Source: Shewanella canadensis
GTDB taxonomy: Bacteria; Pseudomonadota; Gammaproteobacteria; Enterobacterales; Shewanellaceae
Length of the DNA stretch: 64,000 nt
Direction: 5' to 3'
NCBI RefSeq assembly: GCF_003966225.1
Contig: NZ_RXNU01000003.1
Span: 186,001 to 250,000 of the forward strand
Part shown: positions 43,899-53,367 of the stretch, in pieces
Layout: each line of letters begins with the position of its first letter
Numbering within the stretch: position 1 is the first letter of the stretch
The notes under the pieces: model-generated
The model's input: the letters and a program-made list of their open reading frames with translations, nothing else
The model's database searches: none
Told to the model about the DNA's origin: nothing
Made by a program: the position numbers and the translations under genes

Positions 43899-45689
43899 AT
43901 GCCGACATATCAAGCCCCACTTCGTGACTACCAGTTTGTATTAAATGAACTTCTTAATATCTATGAGCGTACAGAGCTCAAAGGTTTCGATGAAATTGAT
44001 GCCGAGCTAGCCGATGCAATTTTGCAAGGTGTGGCCGATTTTTCAACTGAAATTATGCTACCGCTCAACAGCAGTGGTGATGTAGAAGGTTGCAAACTGG
44101 TCGATGGTAACGTCATTGCGCCTAAAGGATTTAAAGAAGCGTATCAGCAATATGTTGATAATGGCTGGGGCACTTTGACCTGTGATCCCGAATATGGCGG
44201 TCAAGGTTTACCCGAAGCCATAGGTGTGTTTGCGACCGAGATGAAAACCGCGACCAATATGGCCTTTGCCATGTATCCCGGGCTCACACATGGTGCCTAT
44301 GCGGCAATTCATGCTCATGGCAGTGATGCACTAAAACAGAAATACTTAGAGAAGCTGGTTACAGGTGAATGGACGGGTACCATGAACCTGACCGAGTCTC
44401 ATGCCGGAACCGATCTCGCCTTACTGCGTACTAAAGCTGTCGAGGCTGGAGAGGGGCAATATGCTATCTCCGGCGAGAAGATATTTATCTCATCCGGCGA
44501 TCATGATCTGGCCGAAAACATTGCCCACCTGGTACTGGCTCGATTACCCGATGCGCCGGCTGGTGTGAAAGGGATCTCTCTGTTCGTCGTGCCAAAGTTT
44601 TTGATCAATGAAGATGGCAGTCTGGGTGAAGCCAATACTCTGTGTGCCACCGGACTCGAGCACAAGATGGGTATCCACGGTAACTCAACCTGCGTGATGA
44701 ACTTCGATGGCGCCATCGGTGAGTTGGTCGGTGATCCGCATCAAGGTCTAAGAGCAATGTTTACCATGATGAACCAAGCGAGACTCGGCGTTGGGGTTCA
44801 AGGACTGGGCGTGTCAGAAATCGCGTACCAAAATGCACTCGCCTATGCCAAAGATAGAATTCAGGGGCGCGGACTCAGTGGGGTTAAAGCACCGGATATG
44901 GCGGCGGATCCTATCTTAGTTCATGGTGACGTAAGACGCATGTTGATGTCGCAAAAGGCCTTCAATGAAGGGGCGAGGGCGATGATAGGTCAACAGGCGC
45001 TATGGCTCGATGAGGCCGAGCGTCACAGCGATCCGGAAAAAGCTAAAATGGCAAATAAGCTTGCCGCGCTATTTACCCCGATCGTCAAAGGGTTTGTAAC
45101 CGATAGAGGCTTCAATGCCTGTGTCGATGCCCAGCAGGTATTCGGTGGTCATGGTTACATTCACGAGTGGGGCATGGAACAATTTGTACGTGATATTCGT
45201 ATCTCTATGCTCTATGAAGGCACTAATGGTATCCAGGCACTGGATCTCGTTGGTCGAAAGATACTGTCCGACAAGGCAGCAACCTTGATGAGCTGGTCGG
45301 CTCTTGTGAAACAGCTTATCGAAGAGAACATGGGCAATGACGCAATGAAGCCCTATCTTTCAGGTTTGATGGATGCGTCAAAGGATCTGGAAAAAGCCAC
45401 GCAATATATCGCCATGAATGCGCCGAAGAATCCGGATATTCTGGGTGCAGCCTCTATGCCTTATATGCAAATTTTGGGGATCACAGCACTAGCCTGGATG
45501 TGGACTCGCACGGCGTCGATAGCATTAGCGGCGCTGGAAACTGATACTTCCGAGAGAGAGTTTTATCAGGGCAAACTGAAAACAGCCCAGTTCTATATGG
45601 GTTATTGGACAGTGCAGACCCGCAGTTTGCGTAAGCAGATAGAGTCGAGCAGTGAACAACTGACCGAACTCGATGAGGCAGACTTTTAG
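43899..45689 (+). CDS. Acyl-CoA dehydrogenase (FadE2/DmdC-like)
   Basis: The 596-residue flavoprotein has the acyl-CoA dehydrogenase N, middle and C domains: WGTLTCDPEYGGQGLP, NLTESHAGTDLALLRTKA and the flavin contact FISSGDHDL, then the catalytic-base region MLYEGTNGIQALDLVGRK, followed by a C-terminal extension (Acyl-CoA_dh_C) of about 130 residues. It introduces a trans-2 double bond into fatty acyl-CoA; members of this long group include broad-chain FadE2-type enzymes and DmdC of DMSP breakdown. The exact acyl chain is not readable. Start follows AAAGGAACAGGGA. A bidirectional terminator follows. Confidence 0.93.
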   Translation: MPTYQAPLRDYQFVLNELLNIYERTELKGFDEIDAELADAILQGVADFSTEIMLPLNSSGDVEGCKLVDGNVIAPKGFKEAYQQYVDNGWGTLTCDPEYGGQGLPEAIGVFATEMKTATNMAFAMYPGLTHGAYAAIHAHGSDALKQKYLEKLVTGEWTGTMNLTESHAGTDLALLRTKAVEAGEGQYAISGEKIFISSGDHDLAENIAHLVLARLPDAPAGVKGISLFVVPKFLINEDGSLGEANTLCATGLEHKMGIHGNSTCVMNFDGAIGELVGDPHQGLRAMFTMMNQARLGVGVQGLGVSEIAYQNALAYAKDRIQGRGLSGVKAPDMAADPILVHGDVRRMLMSQKAFNEGARAMIGQQALWLDEAERHSDPEKAKMANKLAALFTPIVKGFVTDRGFNACVDAQQVFGGHGYIHEWGMEQFVRDIRISMLYEGTNGIQALDLVGRKILSDKAATLMSWSALVKQLIEENMGNDAMKPYLSGLMDASKDLEKATQYIAMNAPKNPDILGAASMPYMQILGITALAWMWTRTASIALAALETDTSEREFYQGKLKTAQFYMGYWTVQTRSLRKQIESSSEQLTELDEADF

Positions 45690-45746
45690 TTTGTTTTGCA
45701 GGCGTCGATGATGAGCCGAATTTAGGCTGATTTAAGCGACAAGCAT

Positions 45747-45787
45747 AAAAAAAGAGAACAGAGCTACTGGCTCGTTCTCTTTTTTTT
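45747..45787. terminator. Bidirectional intrinsic terminator between convergent genes
   Basis: GAGAAC-A-GAGC pairs with GCTC-GTTCTC around a 5-base loop. A run of seven A on the left and seven or more T on the right allow it to end both the dehydrogenase and the YibE/F transcripts. Confidence 0.93.
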
Positions 45788-45864
45788 GATTCGCTTTAAC
45801 TACAGCCGTTCCGGTCTAAAGTTAACATTTTACTGAATGCTATCGTTGCCAGTCAGGTTACCAA

Positions 45865-47079
45865 TTAAGACTCTAACGCTTGAATGTTTACATTATCTGG
45901 CTGAGCAGTAACGGATTGAGCTGTTTGGGTAACTTTTTCTGACTCATTGAGCTCGGTAACGTCTTCGGGAGCACTGAGCATGTACCTTGCGAGCCAAGCC
46001 GTAAGAGGAATGGTCAGTACGATGCCGACACTTCCGGCCAGAGCATGGATGATACTTAACGCGATAACGGGTGTATTGATAAACTGAGTCAGCGGCATAT
46101 CCAGTCCCCAAACCATCATAATCGTGGTTAAAGAGCTGCCGGCAAACGCGAGTATCAAGGTGTTGGTCATGGTGCCCATGATATCACGACCGATATTCAT
46201 ACTGGCTGTCATCAGCTGCTTTGGACTGAGCTTAGGATCGGTAATTTTAAGTTCGTTATAGGCCGATGCTATTGATATGGCAACATCCATCACGGCGCCA
46301 AGAGCCGAGACCATGATGGCGACAAACATCAGCCAACGGATCTGAATCGGTTGAGTGGCCAGGTAGATAACATCTTCGCCCTTATCTAAGTAGATGCCGG
46401 AAAGGTGCGCAAACTCGCCAAATACCTGCGCCATAATACCTGCCGCAATGACGCCGAGCAGGGTGCCCCCCATGGCGCAGAAGCTCTTTTTGTTATAACC
46501 GGATACCAGAATAAAATTGACGACAATCTTTAACCCCATTAGGAAAATGGTGACTATTACCGGGTTCCAACCGGCAAAAATAGCCGGGATCAAGACGCCA
46601 ATGATGAGCGCCGCGGTGAAGTAGAGTGAGATAACTGAATTCAACCCCTCCTTCTTACCGAAAGAGAGCAGCAACAAGAGGAAGGCAAAACACATCCAGT
46701 AGATGGCTGTCGAGCGCTTGTGGTTATAGGCCCAATACACAGTGCCGTTAGACGTATCTCTGATCATCATGATGAAGATATCGCCTTTGCCGACCAGGAC
46801 ATTATGTTGTCGGCTAAGAGGATTTTGTACTTCGACCACTTTACCAATTTCTTCTCCCTCTAATATCTCGGCGGTGAATACCTGCTTGCCGGTTAATATG
46901 GAGGGGACTCTGGCATCGGGAGCCAGATTATTTGAGATGACATCGACGACACGAGCCTCTACAAACTCTTGTTGCAGCGGCGTCTTAGGCTTTAAGCTGT
47001 CGCTAATACTGGGAGAGAAGTAGAAAATCAACGTCGAAATCAGCGCGATAAACAGGGTAAATCGATAGTTTTTTAACAT
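45865..47079 (-). CDS. YibE/F family membrane protein
   Basis: The 404-residue protein has one N-terminal helix, a periplasmic region (about 40-120, EILEGEEIGKVVEVQNPLSR) and six to seven further helices with the YibE/F landmarks VSALGAVMDVAISIASAYNE, IMGTMTNTLILAFAGSSL and the GWNPVIVTIFLMGLKIV stretch. Members occur widely in bacteria; a transport role is suspected but the substrate is unknown. The start lies only 9 bp from a MITE-like element whose inverted repeat supplies the sequence before the start codon. No ordinary ribosome-binding site is seen. Confidence 0.9.
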   Translation of the reverse strand: MLKNYRFTLFIALISTLIFYFSPSISDSLKPKTPLQQEFVEARVVDVISNNLAPDARVPSILTGKQVFTAEILEGEEIGKVVEVQNPLSRQHNVLVGKGDIFIMMIRDTSNGTVYWAYNHKRSTAIYWMCFAFLLLLLSFGKKEGLNSVISLYFTAALIIGVLIPAIFAGWNPVIVTIFLMGLKIVVNFILVSGYNKKSFCAMGGTLLGVIAAGIMAQVFGEFAHLSGIYLDKGEDVIYLATQPIQIRWLMFVAIMVSALGAVMDVAISIASAYNELKITDPKLSPKQLMTASMNIGRDIMGTMTNTLILAFAGSSLTTIMMVWGLDMPLTQFINTPVIALSIIHALAGSVGIVLTIPLTAWLARYMLSAPEDVTELNESEKVTQTAQSVTAQPDNVNIQALES

Positions 47080-47087
47080 AGGTTATG

Positions 47088-47351
47088 TATACCCATCCTA
47101 CTCGAAGGTGCTCGTTTCAGAGGCCTTGTGCCAGTTCAATTCTAGGCGCATTAATGTAGAAATGGTTATTCCCTTTTAAGTTAGTGCAACAACGAAGTGG
47201 GCTTGCACAACGCCTTCTGCGATGGGTTTTAATGGGCTTTACTCTGTGTTATTGATTTATCTAAGGGAACGACCATTAGTGGCAATCAATGCCTTGATTA
47301 AAGACCATTTAACTCCCACTGAATCCTGCATCTTCAGGTAGGATGGGTATA
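47088..47351. mobile_element. MITE-like element (264 bp) with 33-bp inverted repeats
   Basis: The ends TATACCCATCCTAC... and its reverse complement match at 26 of 33 positions, including the first 14 exactly. The interior has no open frame and contains a smaller inverted repeat (GTGCAA...TTGCAC). A TA dinucleotide flanks both sides. It sits directly before the YibE/F gene. The rest of 47080-47431 has no gene. Confidence 0.75.
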
Positions 47352-47431
47352 TACCGAAAGTTAGCAAAAATAATCATGTTGAGGCAGTTTAACACACCAA
47401 TAAATACCGATAATGCCAGACTAACCAAAGC

Positions 47432-47459
47432 AAAAAAAAGGCCTGTTACCAGGCCTTTA
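47432..47459 (-). terminator. Intrinsic terminator of the 5'-nucleotidase gene
   Basis: On the minus strand AAAGGCCTG/CAGGCCTTT with a TTAC loop ends in a run of T, 12 bp after the stop codon. Confidence 0.93.
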
Positions 47460-47470
47460 TTGAGTGTGAT

Positions 47471-49606
47471 TTACTCAGTTACACAACCGGCATAATCTTT
47501 AGTCGGGTTGACAAAGTATGAGGTCGCGTCATTAACATTGACCGCGTCCAAAATCCCTGGGTACTTAGGGTTATCCGGGTCAATATTGACACAAATTTCT
47601 TTGCTTACCAGTCTATTCCACAGTGTCTGACCTGCGCCATTGTCTGTGCGTAGTAGGGTGATAGCGCCATTATCCTGGTACTGTTTAATCTCCCAGTTAG
47701 GATTAGTGAAATCACTGGCGTTAACGCCTTTGTTGGCAGCAACATATTCTGTCAGCATGTCACGGATAGCGTAGACTGGCTCGTTGACTGAATCATAATA
47801 AACATCATCACCGGTTGCCCAGCCAAACTTCTTGATGTTTGAACCCCAACGATAGCTGTTCAAGGCTACCTTGTAGGTTGCTGTCGCATCGAATGGCTTA
47901 CCATCGATTTCGATGATCTCGATACGGCTACCTTCATTAGTTACCGTATAGTTTTCATCCATGGCAAATGAATCGCCAGCCAAGTCGACAACGAAGTCAA
48001 TCTTACCGTCGAACTGATCGTACATGTAAGCTTTAGCACCTTTCTTAAAGGATACGGTAATGTCACCGTCTTTATAGGTATTAAAGTAAGTGTAAGACCA
48101 CTCCATATAACGCTTGAGATTCGCTCCAGTCATATTAATACCGATAAGGGTATTGTCATATTTGTAGAGGTTAGTTGAATCTTTCTTAGCGTACTCTTGG
48201 CCATCAATCAGGTTAGAGCTGTCAGAGAATAGAGACGCTGCTGAGACTACGGCTTCAGACTTCTCAAGTTGGATCTGGTTGATGAAGTCCATCAACGGCG
48301 TATCCATGACTTTAGCGGTATGAATCGTTGAATATAGGCGACCCGTTTCGTGGTCGTAATCTTCATGTACGGCTTCATCGGCGCCGGTACCCGGGGTAAA
48401 GTCACCACCGACTAGACCCAGAACCAGTTGAGCATCGGCTTTAGAGATGTCATGAACATACTGGAATTGTGCGGTTGTTGTTTGACTTTCTTCGACATTT
48501 TTAGATGTAATATTGCTTAATGTCGTATCGACCATCTCCCACTTGCCGTCGGTGTTCTTCTTAAGCTTGATATCAGCCTTAGCCAGAGCCCAACCCCATT
48601 TACCAGGCTCGATGATCTTAACGCTTTGAGCGCGGTTAGATTCATCATAGGTACCTGAAAGTGTCTTATCTTCGGCAGTATCACCGCCTTCAACGGAGAT
48701 ATCGGTTGAAGTGATATCTTCACCTTCAGCCGCTTTTTGTATGCTTTCGATATAGGTTGCGTGTTCGTGCCCAGCTAGAATGACATCGAACTTATCGGCC
48801 ATTTCAGCGGCTATCTTGTGAACACCTGCACCGCCTTCTGAGCTACGTCCGATATGGAAGGCACCGACGATAACATCTGGGTTGAACTTTTCGATCAACT
48901 CATCAACTGCTGCACGAGTAGAAGCTAGCTCTTCGTCAAACTTTAGACCCGCAAAGTGTCCGGGTGCAGAAGCTTCCCAGTTAGGTACGTTAGATGGTGT
49001 CACACCAACGATGGCAACTCTAGCGCCATCAACTTCAAAGACTTGGAAAGCACGAATGTAGTTTGCGCTGTTCTCTTCCCACTTGATGTTGTTCGATACA
49101 ACAGCACCGTTGAAATGGTTCAGGTTACGGTCGATGAAGCTGCGTTCGAAGTTAAACTCATGGTTACCTGGAACCCAAAGGTCGAAATCCAGTGAGTTTA
49201 AGGTAGAAACGACAGGGTGAGTTGGGTCATCGTTGAAGAGTTGAGCCGAGTTGCCTTGAACGGTATCACCGATATCGATCAAGATCATGTTGGGGTTATT
49301 TGCTTTTACGGTTTCAAGCAAAGTTGAGATACGTGTTAAACCGGCATCTGAATCGACCGCATCGAGCGCATAATCATATCCAAAGATGCGGCCGTGGAGA
49401 TCCGATGTTGCACCGATAGTAATGGTGACTTCGTCGACTTCGTTTTGACTCTTTACAACGATATCGGGTGTGTTTGTCAGTGTTTTACCTTGTGTGACTA
49501 TAGGTGCATAACCACTGTCAGTATTAATTATTGTTTCATCATCCGAGCACCCAGCTAAAGCAGCGAGTACGGCTAAGCACAGTACACTGCGATTAGTTTT
49601 TTTCAT
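47471..49606 (-). CDS. 5'-nucleotidase/UDP-sugar hydrolase-like lipoprotein
   Basis: From the ATG at 49606 (with ACGGGG upstream; an in-frame TTG two codons earlier is less likely) the product has 711 residues and a lipoprotein signal (CLAVLAALAGCSD, lipobox LAGC). The metallophosphatase domain has TSDLHGRIFG, LIDIGDTVQGNS, VPGNHEFNFE, IVGAFHIGRSS and LAGHEHATY; the C-terminal domain (about 390-660) is the 5'-nucleotidase substrate-binding type (LYKYDNTLIGINMTGANLKR, ATYKVALNSYRWG). It removes phosphate from nucleotides or splits UDP-sugars outside the cell or in the periplasm. A CRP-like site lies about 310 bp upstream. Confidence 0.93.
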   Translation of the reverse strand: MKKTNRSVLCLAVLAALAGCSDDETIINTDSGYAPIVTQGKTLTNTPDIVVKSQNEVDEVTITIGATSDLHGRIFGYDYALDAVDSDAGLTRISTLLETVKANNPNMILIDIGDTVQGNSAQLFNDDPTHPVVSTLNSLDFDLWVPGNHEFNFERSFIDRNLNHFNGAVVSNNIKWEENSANYIRAFQVFEVDGARVAIVGVTPSNVPNWEASAPGHFAGLKFDEELASTRAAVDELIEKFNPDVIVGAFHIGRSSEGGAGVHKIAAEMADKFDVILAGHEHATYIESIQKAAEGEDITSTDISVEGGDTAEDKTLSGTYDESNRAQSVKIIEPGKWGWALAKADIKLKKNTDGKWEMVDTTLSNITSKNVEESQTTTAQFQYVHDISKADAQLVLGLVGGDFTPGTGADEAVHEDYDHETGRLYSTIHTAKVMDTPLMDFINQIQLEKSEAVVSAASLFSDSSNLIDGQEYAKKDSTNLYKYDNTLIGINMTGANLKRYMEWSYTYFNTYKDGDITVSFKKGAKAYMYDQFDGKIDFVVDLAGDSFAMDENYTVTNEGSRIEIIEIDGKPFDATATYKVALNSYRWGSNIKKFGWATGDDVYYDSVNEPVYAIRDMLTEYVAANKGVNASDFTNPNWEIKQYQDNGAITLLRTDNGAGQTLWNRLVSKEICVNIDPDNPKYPGILDAVNVNDATSYFVNPTKDYAGCVTE

Positions 49607-49612
49607 TATCAA

Positions 49613-50190
49613 CCCCGTATTATTTTTAATTGTGCATTAATTGCACATATATTGACTAAGGCGAATTGTAACTAGTTTAAATATTGCGATTAAAAAACAA
49701 TCACAATATGTTTTTAATTCTCGGCAGATTGCAGTTATTCAATTTATTCTCACTTTACTTATTTCAAGAAAGTTTAAATCAGAGTTGGAATCATTTATTC
49801 CGAGAGTTAAATAATACGCCTCAGCGTTCGGTTAATTACCAAATGGTTAATTAGCTACTTTTTAATAACTTTTGATTAACCGTACTGGATTATATCGGCT
49901 TGAGTATTAATGATAGTGATCGGTTTCACACATAGCATGCTACAAAAAGATACATTTGCGTTGTAAAAATACACAGTTGAGAGTTCGGTAACCATTTTTC
50001 ACGTGTAAAACGACTGGAGGCGGCATTGAATAAATAATATTAGAAATATTTTATGCTAATTGTAATTGTCTGAACATTTTGGGTAATTTACTTTTTTATC
50101 TTACACTGTTCTGATTCGTAAACAGTGAATGGATATTTTTCAACTCACAATAATTTTATATAACCTGATTATCGCTCAAAATATTTTTCA
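49613..50190. other. AT-rich upstream region of the nucleotidase gene
   Basis: No gene is seen. A CRP-like sequence AGTGATCGGTTTCACA lies at 49915-49930 (one change in TGTGA, none in TCACA). The region is otherwise low-complexity AT. Confidence 0.5.
49913..49932. promoter_or_regulatory. CRP-like site upstream of the nucleotidase gene
   Basis: AGTGA-N6-TCACA. It is about 310 bp from the start codon, so control of this gene is uncertain. Confidence 0.35.
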
Positions 50191-50793
50191 TTATATTTTT
50201 GTGAGGTGAAGTAATCGATTATTTGCCGGCATGGGGTGATCCGCTGTCAATGTAAGACCTTGGTCAATTGCTAATGCCTGTATCCATTCAATGTCTCGAA
50301 TCGCACTGCGATGGTCTCTCTCTTTTAACCAAATATCGAACCTGGCATTACTCTCACTGCTGTACTCGCCTGCGTAATTAAATGGGCCGTAGATACAGAG
50401 TTGTCCCGTTGGCGCTAAATATTCGCCTATGCCGCAGAAGAAAGCTTCAACCATCTCTTTTGACATGATATGTAGGGTGTTGGCGGTAAAGATAGCATCG
50501 ATACTGTCTGAATTGGTTAATGGCCATGCCTTGGTGACATCCAATACCAATGGCGATTTTAAATTGGGAATGTCTGTCTGGGCTAGACGCATCTCTATCC
50601 CTTCGAGATAGTCCGCTTGGTCGCTGGTCTGCCAGATAAGATGAGGCAGGTATCTGGAAAAATAAGTCGCATGTTGTGCGCTGCCGGTGCCAATTTCTAA
50701 TACATGGGTCGATTGCGCAAAAGCACGCTTAATGACGTCCAGTATCGGGGCTTTATTGTTTTCACACGATTGAGAGAAGGGTAACTGGCTCAT
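50191..50793 (-). CDS. DUF938 family SAM-dependent methyltransferase
   Basis: The 200-residue product shows the DUF938 layout: PFSQSCENNKAPILDVIKR at the start, the SAM loop VLEIGTGSAQHATYFSRYLPH, DAIFTANTLHIMS, and LCIYGPFNYAGEYSSESNA. The nearest well-known relative is the human METTL26 group; the methyl acceptor is unknown. Cytoplasmic. It lies downstream of the M3 peptidase gene in the same direction but behind the latter's terminator, so it has its own promoter in the 50794-50824 region or shares readthrough. Confidence 0.9.
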   Translation of the reverse strand: MSQLPFSQSCENNKAPILDVIKRAFAQSTHVLEIGTGSAQHATYFSRYLPHLIWQTSDQADYLEGIEMRLAQTDIPNLKSPLVLDVTKAWPLTNSDSIDAIFTANTLHIMSKEMVEAFFCGIGEYLAPTGQLCIYGPFNYAGEYSSESNARFDIWLKERDHRSAIRDIEWIQALAIDQGLTLTADHPMPANNRLLHLTKI

Positions 50794-50824
50794 AGTGACT
50801 GCTTACTCAGATTATTTGAGAGAT

Positions 50825-50850
50825 AAAAAAGCACGGCAATAGCCGTGCTT
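50825..50850 (-). terminator. Intrinsic terminator of the M3 peptidase gene
   Basis: On the minus strand AAGCACGGC/GCCGTGCTT with a 4-base loop ends in six T residues. Confidence 0.92.
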
Positions 50851-50861
50851 TTAACTGTTCT

Positions 50862-50897
50862 ATCAATAGCCAAATCGATAGCTAAATTGATAGCGAT
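50862..50897. repeat. 12-13-bp imperfect tandem repeat
   Basis: TCAATAGCCAAA, TCGATAGCTAAAT and TGATAGCGATA lie between the M3 peptidase stop and its terminator. Confidence 0.7.
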
Positions 50898-50908
50898 ACC
50901 AGGAAAGC

Positions 50909-53089
50909 TTACTTAGCGAGTAGGCCACGGCTACGAAGCAGAGGGTCGATTCCCGCTTCTTTACCACGGAACTGCTTGTAAAGCTTCATTGGATCTTCGC
51001 TTCCGCCTTGTGATAACACGTTATTTCTAAATGCATCGGCGGTGGCTCTATCGAAAATACCGTTTTCTTTGAACGCTTCGAAAGCATCAGCCCCTAAGAT
51101 ATCAGACCATAGGTAGCTGTAGTAGCCCGCAGAGTATCCACCAGAGAAGATGTGTGCAAAATACGTGCTGCGGTAACGCGGCGCAATTTCGCCGATCAAT
51201 CCCATCTTGCTCAATGACTCAGCTTCGAATGCCGCCGCATCTTTTGGCGTGAAGTCAGTGACTGTGTGCCAATCGAGATCAAGTTTAGTTGCGGCCATAT
51301 ATTCGACGGTAGCAAAACCTTGGTTGAACTTACTGGCTGCCTGGATCTTCTTAACAAGCTCCTGTGGGATCACTTCACCTGTTTTGTAGTGTTTAGCAAA
51401 TTGTGCCAAGACTTCAGGTTGTGTCATCCAGTTTTCCATCACTTGAGATGGGAACTCAACATAGTCACGTGGTACAGAGGTACCCGCTTGTGAGCGATAC
51501 TTAACATCGGAAAGCATACCGTGCAGTGCGTGACCAAATTCATGGAATAGGGTGCTGGCTTCATCGAATGTTAATAGTGCAGGCTCATCGCCAACCGGAC
51601 GAGGGTAGTTCAATACGTTAACAATGATAGGCTTAGAATCTACGCCATTCATATTGTATTGCTGACGGTAGGAGTTCATCCATGCACCGCCACGCTTAGA
51701 GTCACGTACGTAGTAATCGCCCATGAAGATGGCCATTAGTGAACCATCTTTGTCGAACACTTCCCATGTACGTACTTCATCGTTGTACTTAGGCAGATCG
51801 GTACGCTCTTTAACTGTGATCCCGAAGAGACGATTAGCCGTGTAGAATACACCTTTTAGTGTATTTTCCAGTGAGAAGTACGGACGAGTCTGCTGCTCAT
51901 TGAAGTCGTACTTAGCAACTCGGATCTTATCTGAATAATATGCCCAGTCCCAACCTGCCAACTTGAAGTCACCGCCTTCAGAGTCGATAAGTTCCTGCAT
52001 TACGGCGACTTCAGCTTTCGCTTGTCCGAGCGCTGCAGGCCAAACCTTATTTAAGAGTCCATAGACATTTTCAGGTGTTTGGGCTGTACGCTCTTCGAGC
52101 ACTAGATGTGCATGGGTCTTGTAGCCCATCAATTGTGCACGTTCGGCACGAAGTGCAGCCATCTTGGCTAGAAGCTTTTTATTGTCGTTAGCGTTGTCGT
52201 TATTACCGCGCTCGATGTAACCGTTATAGATTTTTTCGCGTAGCTCGCGATTATCGGCATAGGTTAAAAACGGTGTGATAGAAGGACGTGATGTGGTGAA
52301 CACCCATTTCCCTTCATGGCCGCGCTTGGTCGCAGTTTGCGCTGCATTGCTAATCACATCGGCTGGCAGGCCTGCAAGGTCGGCTTTATTGTTGATGACC
52401 AATTCAAATGCGTTAGTTTCTGCAAGCAAGTTATCGCCAAATTCAAGGCTCAGCTTGCCAATCTCTTCATTCAATGTTCTAAGCTTGGTCTTATCAGCTT
52501 CGCTTAGGTTCGCTCCACCACGAGTGAATGACTTGTAGGTGTCTTCCAAAAGCTTAGACTCAGCAACGTCGAGGTTTAATCCTTCACGTTGTTCGTATAC
52601 CGCTTTAACTTTTTGAAATAACTGATCGTTTAATAGGATGTCGTCACCGGCAGCCGAGAGTAGTGGTGAAATCTCTTTAGAGAGCTTCTGTAACTCATCA
52701 TTTGTATCTGCGCCGGTCAGGTTATAGAAAACGCTGGCGACTTTCGTTGTCAGCTCTCCGGCAAACTCCATCGCTTCGATGGTGTTAGCGAAAGTAGGTG
52801 CATCCGGGTTATCAATAATTGCTTGAATTTCAGCTTTATGTTGTGCAATACCGGCTTTAAAGGCGGGTAGATAATGCTCAGTCTTGATCTTATCGAAATC
52901 TGGAATACCCATATAGGTATCGTATGGCTTAAAGAAAGGATTCGTTGCGTTATTTTCAATAATTTGTTGTGCAACGACATTCGGTGCCACGTTAGCTTCA
53001 TTTGTTGCAGTAGTAGATGAGCTACATGCGCCAAGAGCAAAAGTCAGTGCGATAGCTGACACGAGTGGTTTGAGGGTTAATCCCTTCAT
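50909..53089 (-). CDS. M3-family oligopeptidase lipoprotein (peptidyl-dipeptidase Dcp-like)
   Basis: The 726-residue protein has a lipoprotein signal (AIALTFALGACSS, lipobox LGAC) and the M3 zinc site FHEFGHALHGML with H516, E517 and H520; the third ligand glutamate follows about 25 residues later (DYVEFPSQVMENW). Overall it matches Dcp/OpdA-like thimet oligopeptidases, here moved to the envelope by the lipid anchor. It cleaves dipeptides or short peptides from small substrates, consistent with peptide use. It is divergent from an M20 peptidase gene, with 278 bp between. Confidence 0.94.
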   Translation of the reverse strand: MKGLTLKPLVSAIALTFALGACSSSTTATNEANVAPNVVAQQIIENNATNPFFKPYDTYMGIPDFDKIKTEHYLPAFKAGIAQHKAEIQAIIDNPDAPTFANTIEAMEFAGELTTKVASVFYNLTGADTNDELQKLSKEISPLLSAAGDDILLNDQLFQKVKAVYEQREGLNLDVAESKLLEDTYKSFTRGGANLSEADKTKLRTLNEEIGKLSLEFGDNLLAETNAFELVINNKADLAGLPADVISNAAQTATKRGHEGKWVFTTSRPSITPFLTYADNRELREKIYNGYIERGNNDNANDNKKLLAKMAALRAERAQLMGYKTHAHLVLEERTAQTPENVYGLLNKVWPAALGQAKAEVAVMQELIDSEGGDFKLAGWDWAYYSDKIRVAKYDFNEQQTRPYFSLENTLKGVFYTANRLFGITVKERTDLPKYNDEVRTWEVFDKDGSLMAIFMGDYYVRDSKRGGAWMNSYRQQYNMNGVDSKPIIVNVLNYPRPVGDEPALLTFDEASTLFHEFGHALHGMLSDVKYRSQAGTSVPRDYVEFPSQVMENWMTQPEVLAQFAKHYKTGEVIPQELVKKIQAASKFNQGFATVEYMAATKLDLDWHTVTDFTPKDAAAFEAESLSKMGLIGEIAPRYRSTYFAHIFSGGYSAGYYSYLWSDILGADAFEAFKENGIFDRATADAFRNNVLSQGGSEDPMKLYKQFRGKEAGIDPLLRSRGLLAK

Positions 53090-53367
53090 ATTTTTATCCC
53101 CGGTAGATTGTTTGAATATTGCTTGTGTTAATAAGTTTAATCACTGCGTTGGTGATCACAGTCAAAATAAAGACCGATATTTACTGTAGGTAAAAAGTCT
53201 TAATCTGACGTTAAAGTCTTTTATTTATCATGGTTGAAGGTGTCAAAGCTATCAAAATATTGTTTTGTTTGTAACAAATGTTGTGAAATAGGTGTTTTTG
53301 TACTTAATTCGGTTATTTTTATGGCAAACTGACTCAGATCTTTGAAAATAATAACAGATGGAAAACC

